A stretch of 64,000 bases of DNA from Sphaerothrix epifaneia (lineage in GTDB: Bacteria > Cyanobacteriota > Cyanobacteriia > Phormidesmidales > Phormidesmidaceae), in NCBI RefSeq assembly GCF_042788235.1, contig NZ_JBHZOL010000111.1, forward strand, positions 1 to 64,000, written 5' to 3'. The position numbers and the translations under genes are program-made. The notes below the pieces were generated by a model. That model had not been told where the DNA came from, made no database searches, and worked only from the letters and a program-made list of their open reading frames with translations. Positions 25,070 through 33,479 of the stretch are shown here, one piece after another. The number at the start of each line of letters is the position of its first letter. The stretch's first letter is position 1.

Positions 25070-25714
25070 TTACAGATCGGTTGGGTCAAAGCCGAGTTCG
25101 CGAAGCTTGGCGAAGGCGCGGTCGTGTTCATCAATGAACTCACCAGGGTCTTTGAATCGTTCACCGTTGGGGTGGAAGACCGCGAGACCGTCCTCAAACA
25201 TTTCATACCGAATGCCGAGTATGGGTGATGTCCACGGAAAATCCATCTGCATGATGGGTGTTAAGTCTTCGTCGGGGGCAGATCTGATTAAGCCCCAAAA
25301 GTCGTAGGAGTCTGGGTCATAGAAAAACATCTCTAAGACGCCATACTTGCCGTAGAACGCTTGCTTAGCCAGCATTTCCCGAGCGCTGTTGCTGGGGGAG
25401 AGAATTTCAAAGACCACTTGAGGCGCAATGTTGTCTTCTTCCCACTGTTTGTAGCTGCCACGGTCGTGTTCGGGTCGTCCCAAGACCACCATCGCATTGG
25501 GGGCCTGAGCTGGAACGGGAGGCTCATCAACCTGGATGGGATACCACAGCAGATCTCCAGCAACGAAAGCTGTTTGCCCCTGTAGAAGCTGCTTCAGATT
25601 CGTGACCAGGCGAACAATCCACCGATACTGGAGGGTGTTGTCGGCCATCGGCTTACCGTCTGAATCAGGATAGAGCGCTGCGCTTTCTACAGGCGTTTGA
25701 ACTATGCGAGTCAC
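25070..25714 (-). CDS. Uma2 family PD-(D/E)XK protein
   Basis: 214 aa from GTG 25714. APNAMVVLGRPEHDRGSYKQW, then PQVVFEILSPSNS and YGVLEMFFYDPDSYDF, is the long cyanobacterial Uma2 form. A dyad site lies about 92 bases upstream of the start. Biological role unknown, as for the family. Confidence 0.82.
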   Translation of the reverse strand: MTRIVQTPVESAALYPDSDGKPMADNTLQYRWIVRLVTNLKQLLQGQTAFVAGDLLWYPIQVDEPPVPAQAPNAMVVLGRPEHDRGSYKQWEEDNIAPQVVFEILSPSNSAREMLAKQAFYGKYGVLEMFFYDPDSYDFWGLIRSAPDEDLTPIMQMDFPWTSPILGIRYEMFEDGLAVFHPNGERFKDPGEFIDEHDRAFAKLRELGFDPTDL

Positions 25715-25805
25715 CGCGTTGGGGCTGCTGCGAGATAAGTGTATTGTAGCTATTCGGGAAAGCCTTAAGGATTCGGACGTTCCGTGTGAAAGTCATAGAT
25801 AATTT

Positions 25806-25836
25806 TGTCGTTTGACTAGACATGAATCAAACGACA
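25806..25836. promoter_or_regulatory. Dyad site TGTCGTTTG-N13-CAAACGACA, copy 2
   Basis: Same arms and spacing as 25000-25030; here the match extends to 11 bases per arm (25805-25815 and 25827-25837). It lies about 92 bases upstream of the Uma2 gene 25070-25714. Confidence 0.55.
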
Positions 25837-25930
25837 AGATTTATAGTGTCTATCTAGAAAGCTCAAGTCTGAGATCGCTGAGTAGTCACGCTTCGGCAGC
25901 AGTGTGGAGGTAAGTTACATCCCATGCGAA

Positions 25931-26043
25931 GAGTTCAACGTTGAGCAGTTGAACTTCATCGTGTAATCTTTAGTGTAATTAAGAGCTGCCAAACGATCTA
26001 TTAGGCAGAATTACACAAAAACTTACTCTACGTGGAGTAAGTT
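25931..26043. repeat. Cluster of inverted repeats in an intergenic region
   Basis: Four structures in 113 bases: AGTTCAAC/GTTGAACT (25932-25939 and 25948-25955); a two-part stem GTGTAATT + CTGCC against GGCAG + AATTACAC (25973-26016, with a 5-base bulge); and a 24-base palindrome AACTTACTC-N6-GAGTAAGTT (26020-26043) with one mismatched pair. The rest of 25715-26154 shows no gene. It could be a recombination remnant, an RNA or a protein-binding region. Confidence 0.45.
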
Positions 26044-26154
26044 AAGTGATTCAACATTTTTCTTGTCTCGCTAACGATGAAGTCCAACGGAGGTAGGTAA
26101 CACTTGCCTCTGGGGCTATTCGTTTCAGCGAGTTATTAGTTTGCCCTAGACGCT

Positions 26155-26886
26155 TTAATTCAGAAGCTCTTCCAAAGCAGAGACCAAATTTGCGAGATCA
26201 CTCTCTATTCCTTCCTTCAAAGAGACTGCATTAACATCCGAGTCTGATGCGGGAATCAAAGATTTATATCTTAAGAAAATTTCGTTTGCTATATCTGTAA
26301 GACTATCGATTTCTTGCCAGGTTAAGGCATGAGGAAAATTTGGGTAAGGTTCAGCAGAAACTGCAACAAAACTGTTGAGTATATCCTCCAAAGGATTGTC
26401 GCTTTGAGCAAGATTTAGTTCTTTAACAGTGTCTATGATTTTCTTCTCTCTCTTCAGAGAATCATTTCCTGGATGAGCAATTGCTTTATCTCGAAATAAT
26501 ATGAGTTTTTTGACAAGGTTAGATTGAGTCTTGTCTAGTCTTGACTTGTCATGCGCTAATTGTGAACGAAAAGCCTCAATCTCATTGATTTCAAGACTCA
26601 GAAATCTATGATTTGATTCAAGATAGTTGACTAATTTTTTTAAGCCAATGGAGTCACTATCCTGCTCGTAAACTTTACATAGGAGAAGAATTCCAGCGTC
26701 TCCAAAAGCTTTTCCTGATTCTATCAAGAAGATGTTAATTGGTCTGTCACTTTGACTTATCCACTGTTTACTCCGTTCCTCAACTTCTCTTTGCATCCTT
26801 AAGTAAATGGAAGCGCGAGCTAGATTAAACTCGACAATTTCTATATATTTCTTCAGTTTCTCAATTGAAGCATTATTGTCTGCCAT
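26155..26886 (-). CDS. HEPN-like effector protein (AbiU2-like)
   Basis: 243 aa from ATG 26886, which overlaps the previous stop by one base (TAATG); a GTG at 26898 is also possible. All-helical; FRDKAIAHPG carries R132 and H138, an R-x5-H motif of HEPN ribonucleases, after a long helical region with DAGILLLCKVYEQDS as in AbiU2-type HEPN proteins. Last gene of the GTPase operon; in comparable systems the last gene is the RNA-cleaving effector. AT-rich and without HIP1. Confidence 0.6.
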   Translation of the reverse strand: MADNNASIEKLKKYIEIVEFNLARASIYLRMQREVEERSKQWISQSDRPINIFLIESGKAFGDAGILLLCKVYEQDSDSIGLKKLVNYLESNHRFLSLEINEIEAFRSQLAHDKSRLDKTQSNLVKKLILFRDKAIAHPGNDSLKREKKIIDTVKELNLAQSDNPLEDILNSFVAVSAEPYPNFPHALTWQEIDSLTDIANEIFLRYKSLIPASDSDVNAVSLKEGIESDLANLVSALEELLN

Positions 26887-27530
26887 TAGGTGTTCCACTT
26901 CGAATAAGCTAAATTTCCAGTTACTTGGGAAATTTTTGAACTTGTGGATTCCGGAGAAGAACCTGGATTGCGATCTTGTTCGAGATATTGCAGTGATAGC
27001 ATTAGGATTATCGTGGCAATAGCTATCACTGCAATCGCTATTGCCACAGGGTGAAAATTTGGTTTCTTATCCTCAGTTAAGGAAGTGTTGATTTCAGCTT
27101 CTTTTTGCACAAGGTATAAAGAATCTCCTCTAGCCTCAATGCTTCGCTTATCTACTTCATCCGGCGAGAGAGGGTATAAAGTTGCATAGGTGCTAGAAAG
27201 AGTTTTCCAGATCTCATTAACGGCAAATTGAATATCTTGGAATGCGTTGATTTCCTCTCCAAGTAAAGCAACTTCATGGGGGATAATTCTACCAGAACGA
27301 TCTTTTCTTTGCTCCGGATCTGGGAAGCTTAAAGCTATATATGAGACAGTAAGATTTGAAGATAATCTGATGTTCCCCTGATTAACCTGATACTCTTCGG
27401 TTGCTGTGTTATCTTGGAACATCCTATGATGAGCGTCCAGCCAATCAGTACAACTTAGTTTTGGTAGCAGAAGCATCCGAAAACCCCAGTCGTGTCCACG
27501 TGTTGACCATAAAATATTAGTTAATTTCAT
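26886..27530 (-). CDS. Single-pass membrane adaptor of the GTPase operon
   Basis: 214 aa from ATG 27530, overlapping the GTPase stop (ATGA). The first ~150 residues are predicted cytosolic, with strands and a EVALLGEEINAFQDIQFAVNEIW helix; residues about 161-183 form a strong membrane helix (VAIAIAVIAIATIILMLSL); a short Ser-rich tail follows. It resembles no enzyme. Its place between a GTPase and a HEPN protein suggests a signal-transfer or membrane-tethering subunit. Confidence 0.55.
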   Translation of the reverse strand: MKLTNILWSTRGHDWGFRMLLLPKLSCTDWLDAHHRMFQDNTATEEYQVNQGNIRLSSNLTVSYIALSFPDPEQRKDRSGRIIPHEVALLGEEINAFQDIQFAVNEIWKTLSSTYATLYPLSPDEVDKRSIEARGDSLYLVQKEAEINTSLTEDKKPNFHPVAIAIAVIAIATIILMLSLQYLEQDRNPGSSPESTSSKISQVTGNLAYSKWNT

Positions 27531-28645
27531 TGTTTATTAGAGAAATATACCTTTCGATTCTGTTCATCTTCAATCTTTCCACGGAAAGCGGCAACTACTG
27601 CTGTCACTGAATCTCCTTTTTTTCGCGCTGAGCTTTCTAGTTCTTTCAGTTTTTCTGTAATAGATTTTGCCGTATCATCCATGAGCATAAAAACATTGCC
27701 AACCAATGGCATGTATTTCAGCCAATTAGTTGTTAGTAGGCGAAAAGTTTCTGTCAAACGGTAGACTGCTGCCTGACCAGTTTCACCTACTTTTGCCCAG
27801 ATTAGCGCTCTCTGAACTGGGAGAATGATCGATATTGGAGGAATTAGATCAATCCCAATATTTTGTTCTGGATTAACTATTTTTCCAGTTTCAGAATCAA
27901 ATTTAGCAGAAGACAATAAAAGGAAATCTTCACCTATAGACTGATACTCATCACCGGACAGCATCATTTTGAAGACTTCTCGTAATTCTCTTAACTCGTC
28001 TATAGCTGACCTATGAACTTCATCTCTAAACCAATAGACATCCTTCTCTGGTATCAAGTCTGCCTTTGAAAGGCAGATAACCCATACTCTTGGAAAAATT
28101 TGCAATGGTTCATTGTCAGTAATAATTGCGCTCTTTTGCCGTTCTATCTCTCCTCGAAAACTTCCAAAAAGCCGTTTAAGATACTTGCCCCCTTCCTCTT
28201 TCAAAATCTGGGCATCACATAAAAAGAAGGCAATGTCAGACTTTAGAAGGGTGCGAAAAGCTTCAATTTTATTTTGCCCCTCAACATCTGCTTTTGTCTC
28301 TGTCCACCACTCTCCAGGATAGTCGTGCCAAACAATCGAACCAGCAGACTTATCCAAGCCTCGAACCGTTATGTTAAATCTAAATGCTTGATGCTGATAG
28401 CGTGTTGGTGGAGGTAAGAGACTTTCCTTCATTTTCAAGTATTCGTTTGAGAGTCTTTGACCTTGCGAAGTATCGTCAGCAAGGAGGCTATATCCAGCAG
28501 TTCTTCTGAAGAAAGGCTCTTGATGCCATCCATAAAATGTACTGAGTAAAGTTGTCTTGCCACTCCCAGACTCGCCAAAAACAGCTATGTGCTGCTCAAT
28601 AACTCTTCGGGGTCTAAAAATTTTCCTCGTCAAATCTTGGATCAT
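27527..28645 (-). CDS. DO-GTPase-like P-loop GTPase of a predicted conflict system
   Basis: 372 aa. Walker A GESGSGKTT (24-32), a G3-like WHDYPGEWW (107-114) and a G4-like CLSKADLI (191-198, SKAD in place of NKxD) define a GTPase. The C-terminal ~100 residues are helical with a VGNVFMLMDD segment. Such GTPases (called double-GTPases, DO-GTPase, in conflict-system surveys) head operons with adaptor and toxin-like genes. Here it is translationally coupled to a membrane adaptor and then a HEPN gene. A sensor or switch role is inferred. Confidence 0.68.
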   Translation of the reverse strand: MIQDLTRKIFRPRRVIEQHIAVFGESGSGKTTLLSTFYGWHQEPFFRRTAGYSLLADDTSQGQRLSNEYLKMKESLLPPPTRYQHQAFRFNITVRGLDKSAGSIVWHDYPGEWWTETKADVEGQNKIEAFRTLLKSDIAFFLCDAQILKEEGGKYLKRLFGSFRGEIERQKSAIITDNEPLQIFPRVWVICLSKADLIPEKDVYWFRDEVHRSAIDELRELREVFKMMLSGDEYQSIGEDFLLLSSAKFDSETGKIVNPEQNIGIDLIPPISIILPVQRALIWAKVGETGQAAVYRLTETFRLLTTNWLKYMPLVGNVFMLMDDTAKSITEKLKELESSARKKGDSVTAVVAAFRGKIEDEQNRKVYFSNKQ

Positions 28646-29047
28646 TCGTTACTCCCGATCTGTTACTAGATGTTGTTTATGGGCTCATCATCCCTGATTA
28701 CCCAAAGCGCATCTCCTTCCCAACAGAGAGGGGTAAAAATTTACATGCGCTCTATGGAAGTTGTAACTGCATGTAGATCTAGCCTATCTGTAAGTGCAGA
28801 GTTTCTAGCTGCTTCTAGGTTCAACCTATTTAGAATTTATTTGTCAACTTTTTTCACACTGTCTACCCATGTAAGCAGAATCTCGTCTTAAGAAACTACT
28901 CGATTAGGTTCGGGGCGTAGTTTGCTTGAAGCATTATTCCTACTGAGCAAAGCAAAACTACGTGCAATGGATTCATAGAAGCCTTCTTTATCCATGTGGT
29001 GAAGGCTTGCAGCTTGCAGCTTGCAGATTCGGGAAGCCAAGCAACTT
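28646..29047. other. Intergenic region between parB and the GTPase operon
   Basis: 402 bases, AT-rich on its right half. It holds an inverted pair TACATGC (28742-28748) / GCATGTA (28769-28775) upstream of the GTPase operon and three tandem GCTTGCA units (29005-29025). Short open frames here have poor composition. It should contain the GTPase operon promoter. Confidence 0.5.
29005..29025. repeat. Tandem repeat GCTTGCA x3
   Basis: Three perfect 7-base units just past the 3' end of parB. Too short to assign a role. Confidence 0.6.
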
Positions 29048-30028
29048 CTAAGAAATACTGTCAATCTCTTCAACTAGCTCCTGCACCCGCTGAATCGCTT
29101 TCGTCAGTTCCTTTTTTTTAGTGGCAGAAACCGAGTCAAAGTTGATTTTCTTCGCTTTAGTGCTGACAGCCCGAAAAATCTTGAGTGGTTCCCATTCCTT
29201 TTTCTGAGCCGAACGAGTCTGTGTCTCGGCCTTGGCCACCTCGCGAACGGCCTGCTTGATGTCCGCGACCGACATTTCCATGGCTTGCTCAATCAAGTCT
29301 GCTCGGGTGGCGGCATCATCGATTTTATTCAGCTCAAGCGCACTGGCCGGGGAGACTCCCTGCTGGATAGCACTCTTCAAATCCTCTGGCAGTTGCAGCA
29401 ACGGTAAGCGACTGGCGGCAAAACTTTTGATGGAGATCGCAAACTGGTTGCGCTCCCAGGTGTCCTTGATGCAATCCACCTTCGCCGTATCCACTTTTGC
29501 CGTATCTCGCGCAATTTGCCTGATCAAGGTCGGAATTTCATCCGGCTCAACCTTGCCAACCTGCAACGCCAGGGCCTCTGCCAGAATATCGAGGATAGCG
29601 AGCGTGTCATCTAGAGCATTGAGCGGACGATTGGCCCCATTGAGCTGATAGGAAAATTCAGCCAGCGCCAGCGGATCTTTAACTTCCTCGACAGAGAGCA
29701 GCGCTTTGGTATATCCCAAACGCTTAAGCGCTTCCCCAGTGGTGTGCCCCCCCAGATATTCGTAATCGTAGTTGGCATCCTCAACGGCAATCACCGGCAA
29801 GCTGCCCGTAAACCCATGCTCCCGGATACTCGCCATGAGTTGTAGAATATGCTCTTCTTCGGTGGTGGTCCGGTACTGCTTCCTCCCACGGCGAATCCGA
29901 TCCAGATTCCCTTCCACCAACTTTTTGCCACCCAGCAGCGATTTTCCGTTTTGAGGAACTGTGGTTTCCTCCGGTTTAGCGGTCTTGGTCGCACTATTCC
30001 AAGACCCGATATTCTTAAACTTGCTCAC
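29048..30028 (-). CDS. parB: ParB-like partition protein
   Basis: 326 aa. Residues about 40-110 show the ParB/Srx fold: IRRGRKQYRTTTEEEHILQL, REHGFTGSLPVIAVED, YEYLGGHTTGEALKRLGY (the GHTTGEA segment replaces the usual GERRxRA). A helical DNA-binding middle and a C-terminal coiled segment follow. The start overlaps the parA stop (30025-30028). It should load the plasmid centromere onto ParA; the palindromes at 30723-30798 are the nearest candidate sites. Confidence 0.8.
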   Translation of the reverse strand: MSKFKNIGSWNSATKTAKPEETTVPQNGKSLLGGKKLVEGNLDRIRRGRKQYRTTTEEEHILQLMASIREHGFTGSLPVIAVEDANYDYEYLGGHTTGEALKRLGYTKALLSVEEVKDPLALAEFSYQLNGANRPLNALDDTLAILDILAEALALQVGKVEPDEIPTLIRQIARDTAKVDTAKVDCIKDTWERNQFAISIKSFAASRLPLLQLPEDLKSAIQQGVSPASALELNKIDDAATRADLIEQAMEMSVADIKQAVREVAKAETQTRSAQKKEWEPLKIFRAVSTKAKKINFDSVSATKKKELTKAIQRVQELVEEIDSIS

Positions 30029-30669
30029 GACATGCCCTCCAAAATCTCCTTGGCGATCGCGATACAGTCATTCCACGCGATCCCCGCATTGTTGTCCTTT
30101 CTGCCGCTGTCTGTTCGCGCATCTCTGACTAACACCCCTTGAGCCGATGCCTTGGTATAAGCAGAAAAGGCTCGCATGAAGCCGTCCAGGACAGGTTGCT
30201 CATGCGCTTTCAAAAACTCACGGGCATCCTGCTCATCTTTTGTGCGGGTATCCACGATCGTTAAGCAGAAAGTATAAGGGACATTTCCTCCTAACGCCGA
30301 TAGTCGCTGCATAAATTGAGGCAGGGTATCGAGGCTGAGTGCCTGCGCGGTCGTTGGCACCAATAATAAGTCCGTATCCTCCATCAGATCCTTGAGATCT
30401 TCGTCGCTCGGTCTGGCTTGGGTGTCTACGATGATGTGATCTGCTTGATTCCCTTTCTGAAACCATTTGGAGGCGTGCTTTTCGCCCACAACGGTGAAGG
30501 GAAGCTGGCTGGGATCTACTCGTTCTGACCAGCTCAGTACCGAGCGGTTGGCATCGCCATCAATCAGCAGAACCTTGGCTTGGTCTAACTCTGCGATCGC
30601 GGCAGCCAGGTGAAAAGATAACGTAGACTTCCCAACGCCTCCCTTGTCTGATGCTGTAGTAATGATCAT
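30025..30669 (-). CDS. parA: ParA-like partition ATPase
   Basis: 214 aa from ATG 30669; a TTG at 30684 would add 5 residues. Deviant Walker A KGGVGKST at the N terminus, VLLIDGDANRS as A', and HIIVDTQARPSDE as Walker B. Short, without N-terminal HTH, so it is a type Ib-like ParA whose repression, if any, would be by ParB or another factor. Operon with parB. Confidence 0.9.
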   Translation of the reverse strand: MIITTASDKGGVGKSTLSFHLAAAIAELDQAKVLLIDGDANRSVLSWSERVDPSQLPFTVVGEKHASKWFQKGNQADHIIVDTQARPSDEDLKDLMEDTDLLLVPTTAQALSLDTLPQFMQRLSALGGNVPYTFCLTIVDTRTKDEQDAREFLKAHEQPVLDGFMRAFSAYTKASAQGVLVRDARTDSGRKDNNAGIAWNDCIAIAKEILEGMS

Positions 30670-30722
30670 AGAAGCGCCGATCAAAGTACACGTTTACTGT
30701 ACCAGCGCTTCCAGAATGTTTT

Positions 30723-30758
30723 ACTCAAAATCGATAAAACGTTTTACCGATTTTGAGT
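30723..30758. promoter_or_regulatory. 36-base near-perfect palindrome upstream of parA (parS/operator candidate)
   Basis: Arms pair in 17 of 18 positions around the centre AAAACGTTTT; only the A/C pair at 30734/30747 fails. It lies 54-89 bases upstream of the parA ATG and shares its core with the palindrome at 30781-30798, 49 bases away centre to centre. A ParB-binding parS or a parAB operator is the best reading; a resolvase site is a weaker alternative. Confidence 0.6.
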
Positions 30759-30780
30759 GCGGAAGAATGAAGTCCGCGAT

Positions 30781-30798
30781 CGATAAAACGTTTTATCG
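30781..30798. promoter_or_regulatory. 18-base perfect palindrome CGATAAAACGTTTTATCG
   Basis: Same core (TAAAACGTTTTA) as the 36-base palindrome. It lies 25 bases downstream of the stop of virD4 in plus-strand terms and 112 bases from the parA start. Paired sites of this kind fit cooperative ParB loading or repression. Confidence 0.6.
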
Positions 30799-30822
30799 GT
30801 TCTTTAAAGAGGCTGGCTGGCG

Positions 30823-32622
30823 CTAAAACTCTTGTCCGTCTGGCAGGTTGATAACGCCTGTGGTCTGCTTTCCAGAAGCACCGGCATTATTGCCGTCAAC
30901 CTCCTCTTCTTCTGAAGGTAGGGGCAGCAACCGATCTGCCTCTTTGAGCCGAATCCGAATCTGCTCTTCCATATCCAGGTCGGGCCTGCGGTTGTGCTCC
31001 CGCCGAATCATGCGATCGCGAATCGTCTCCCACATGCCCTCACACTCTTTTTTGAGTAGGATATCGCGCTTGGGAATCGGGATCTGGTCGTAGTGAATAG
31101 GCCACTGGTTGTAAGCCGGATTGATGTAGAGGCATTCCCCGACGCCAAAGCGCATCACCTCATCCGGCGTCATCAGCTTCTTGGTGCGTACCTGCTCCGA
31201 GGTCGAGCGATTGCGACCCCAGTCGTCGCCCCGGCTGCGGCTGTAGGAATGGGTGCGGAAAGTGACTTCGGTCTCCCCCAGTTCATCGCTGTAGCGCTGC
31301 GCGGTCTGCACATCGCCCGGATTAAACCAAAAGCGGGTACTACAGGCCGATAGCAATGCCTTCGCCTGTTCCTGCCCGTAGGTTTCCACAATCTGCGGGA
31401 ACGACTGAAAGCCAAAGATACCCGTAAAGCCCTTAGAGCGATGCTGGTTGGGCCAACTGGGAGCCTGGGGCATGTAGATGGTGGGAAACTCATCGGCACT
31501 GAAGATCAGCGGCGCTTCCCGCTGCACCGAACAGTTCAAATTCACCACCACGTTGATAATGGCGGCCAACAGCGGATTGATCACATCCTGCCGAAAGATA
31601 TCAGATTGAAATACCAACAGCTCTCGCCGCTCCAGAATGGCCGCAACATTGGTGCTGCCCAGCAGCGATCGCAAGAGGTCCGGAGCCATGAAGCGCGTTA
31701 GCACATCGCTGGCGGTCGCGAGAATCCCCGAAGCCGTTTTCTCACTGGCCCCGGTACTCATGAACTGAGCAAAGTTGACCTGAACGAAATAAGGCAACCG
31801 CTCCTCTTTGGCCGCATGGGCAAGCCGCTTCACCAGGTTGGGCAACTGCACCACACAGAACGCCATTGCCAGATCCGGGTATTGAGTAGACTTGGCGAAC
31901 TGTAGTAAAGCTTGAATTAAGCGCTGTCCAGCCGGACCAAAGAAGGCATCGGCCTTGCCGCCGCCACGGGTGAGATTGCGATGAAACACCTCCGCCAACA
32001 CCCCGGCAGTGGTGCTGTCATTGGCATCGGCCAGAAAATCCAGCGGATTGATAATGCAGCTATAGGGCCGACCCGGCGCAAACACCTGGACATTGTACTT
32101 ATGCCGTGCGGCCAGCGTTGCCAGATAGCTGAGCTGTCCCCCCTTACCGTAGGCATCGGCTTTGTAGTCGTACAGCAGAATTGGATGGCCCTGCTCCACC
32201 GCAGAGGCCACCAGCGGATCAATCACCGAAAAGGTTTTACCCGAGCCTGCCTTGCCAATCACCACCGAACTGCGGTTCGCTTCCGGTACATAGACCGTGG
32301 GCGGCTCCCCGATGCAGGCCGTTGTGAGTCCAGCCATCACCCCATTGTGCTGCCACTCGGGCGGCGAGCCACACCAGAGCACCACATCATCGGCCTCGCT
32401 GCTCTGAAGCTGCTGGTAAGCCTTATTACTCGCCTTCAGCTTGTCGCCCCGTCCGGCAAAGCGCCCCGACGTGAGATTCGCTTTTTTGGGTGCGATCGCG
32501 CTGAGCAGATAGACTCCCACCACCAGACCAATCATCAACAGCCCCCGTGGCGTCCAGAGAATGTCTTTAATGACCTGCCACGCCTCGATAAACGGCTCAG
32601 TAAAAGCATTCGCCAACAGCAT
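30823..32622 (-). CDS. virD4: Type IV coupling protein, VirD4/TraG-like
   Basis: 599 aa. A membrane segment at about 27-44 is followed by Walker A GKAGSGKT (123-130), YDYKADAYGKGG, and Walker B LIFSADE (372-378). STRFWFNPGDVQTAQRYSD and the RSRGDDWGRNRST segment are typical of TraG/TraD. It couples the relaxosome to the secretion channel. Start overlaps the previous stop. Confidence 0.9.
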   Translation of the reverse strand: MLLANAFTEPFIEAWQVIKDILWTPRGLLMIGLVVGVYLLSAIAPKKANLTSGRFAGRGDKLKASNKAYQQLQSSEADDVVLWCGSPPEWQHNGVMAGLTTACIGEPPTVYVPEANRSSVVIGKAGSGKTFSVIDPLVASAVEQGHPILLYDYKADAYGKGGQLSYLATLAARHKYNVQVFAPGRPYSCIINPLDFLADANDSTTAGVLAEVFHRNLTRGGGKADAFFGPAGQRLIQALLQFAKSTQYPDLAMAFCVVQLPNLVKRLAHAAKEERLPYFVQVNFAQFMSTGASEKTASGILATASDVLTRFMAPDLLRSLLGSTNVAAILERRELLVFQSDIFRQDVINPLLAAIINVVVNLNCSVQREAPLIFSADEFPTIYMPQAPSWPNQHRSKGFTGIFGFQSFPQIVETYGQEQAKALLSACSTRFWFNPGDVQTAQRYSDELGETEVTFRTHSYSRSRGDDWGRNRSTSEQVRTKKLMTPDEVMRFGVGECLYINPAYNQWPIHYDQIPIPKRDILLKKECEGMWETIRDRMIRREHNRRPDLDMEEQIRIRLKEADRLLPLPSEEEEVDGNNAGASGKQTTGVINLPDGQEF

Positions 32623-33479
32623 TAGATCAGTTCCTCCATTTCCGTCTGCCGCTCCAGGGGTGGCGATGCCGGTAGTTCTTCCACCGCCTCTTCAATTTCC
32701 GCTTCGATGCCCAGCTCGCCCAAGGAGGTCAACACTGCCAGGTTAAGCTGCAACTGACGCGCTGCATTGCGTAGGAGCGTCCCATTGCGGGCCAGGGCGA
32801 TCGCCTCGCGCACCGCTAACACCACCGGATCATCAGGGGGCGTATAGTCGGCCTCAATGGCGATCGCCAGCCCCCGCTCAATGTCACTCAGGGTGGCCTC
32901 CCCGGCCTCGGTGCTAAGCACGTTGGGCCGCAGCGAGCCGGTATTCGCTAGCCGCGTAGCTCTGACCTCACTGGCCGGGGCGATGGTGATGCCGCTCGAT
33001 TCACTTTGTTCAGGAAAGCCCTCGGCACTGCGGTAGAGGTCAAACAAATAGGTGTAGGTGTTCCCGGCCCCGTCAACAGTTGTTACCACCAGATTCGGCA
33101 CCGCAGCGGTGTAGGTGCCCTCAATGTGCAGCGCCTGGATCGGTCGCAAGATAATGGTGCGAGCGGCCCCACTGTCGATGGGCGCATTGGTGTTGTAGAC
33201 AATGCGCGAAAGGTCGCTGAGCTGCACGTAGGTGATGACCTCGCCCGTGCTGGAGAAATTAATCACGCTGCTGCGACCGGGATACAGCCGCACCGGAGAC
33301 GCATACTGTCTGGCTCGCTCTTGAGAGACGATGCTGGTCGCCGGAATCGCCTGACTGGCAGCGGGAATCGGCACCTCCGGCAGCGCGGCTGACGACTGCG
33401 CCTGGGCATTGCCCCCCGTAGCGACCAGCACTACGCTGCTGAGCATTAATCCAGGAAACCATGAGCGGATTAGTCTCAT
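32622..33479 (-). CDS. VirB9/TraK-like secreted protein
   Basis: 285 aa. A signal peptide (about 1-27, ending NAQA-Q) is followed by a beta-rich region: RLYPGRSSVINFSSTGEVI, then VQLSDLSRIVY and LVVTTVDGAGNTYTYLF, the pattern of VirB9/TraK N-terminal domains. The distal ~100 residues are helical and unlike VirB9. Overlaps the VirB10-like stop by 4 bases. Probably part of the outer-membrane core complex. Confidence 0.65.
   Translation of the reverse strand: MRLIRSWFPGLMLSSVVLVATGGNAQAQSSAALPEVPIPAASQAIPATSIVSQERARQYASPVRLYPGRSSVINFSSTGEVITYVQLSDLSRIVYNTNAPIDSGAARTIILRPIQALHIEGTYTAAVPNLVVTTVDGAGNTYTYLFDLYRSAEGFPEQSESSGITIAPASEVRATRLANTGSLRPNVLSTEAGEATLSDIERGLAIAIEADYTPPDDPVVLAVREAIALARNGTLLRNAARQLQLNLAVLTSLGELGIEAEIEEAVEELPASPPLERQTEMEELI

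Noticed and set aside
28670..29073. Small open frames at 28670-28891 (plus) and 28888-29073 (minus).
   Set aside because: Ser/Arg-rich composition, no ribosome binding site, and the second overlaps the parB end.
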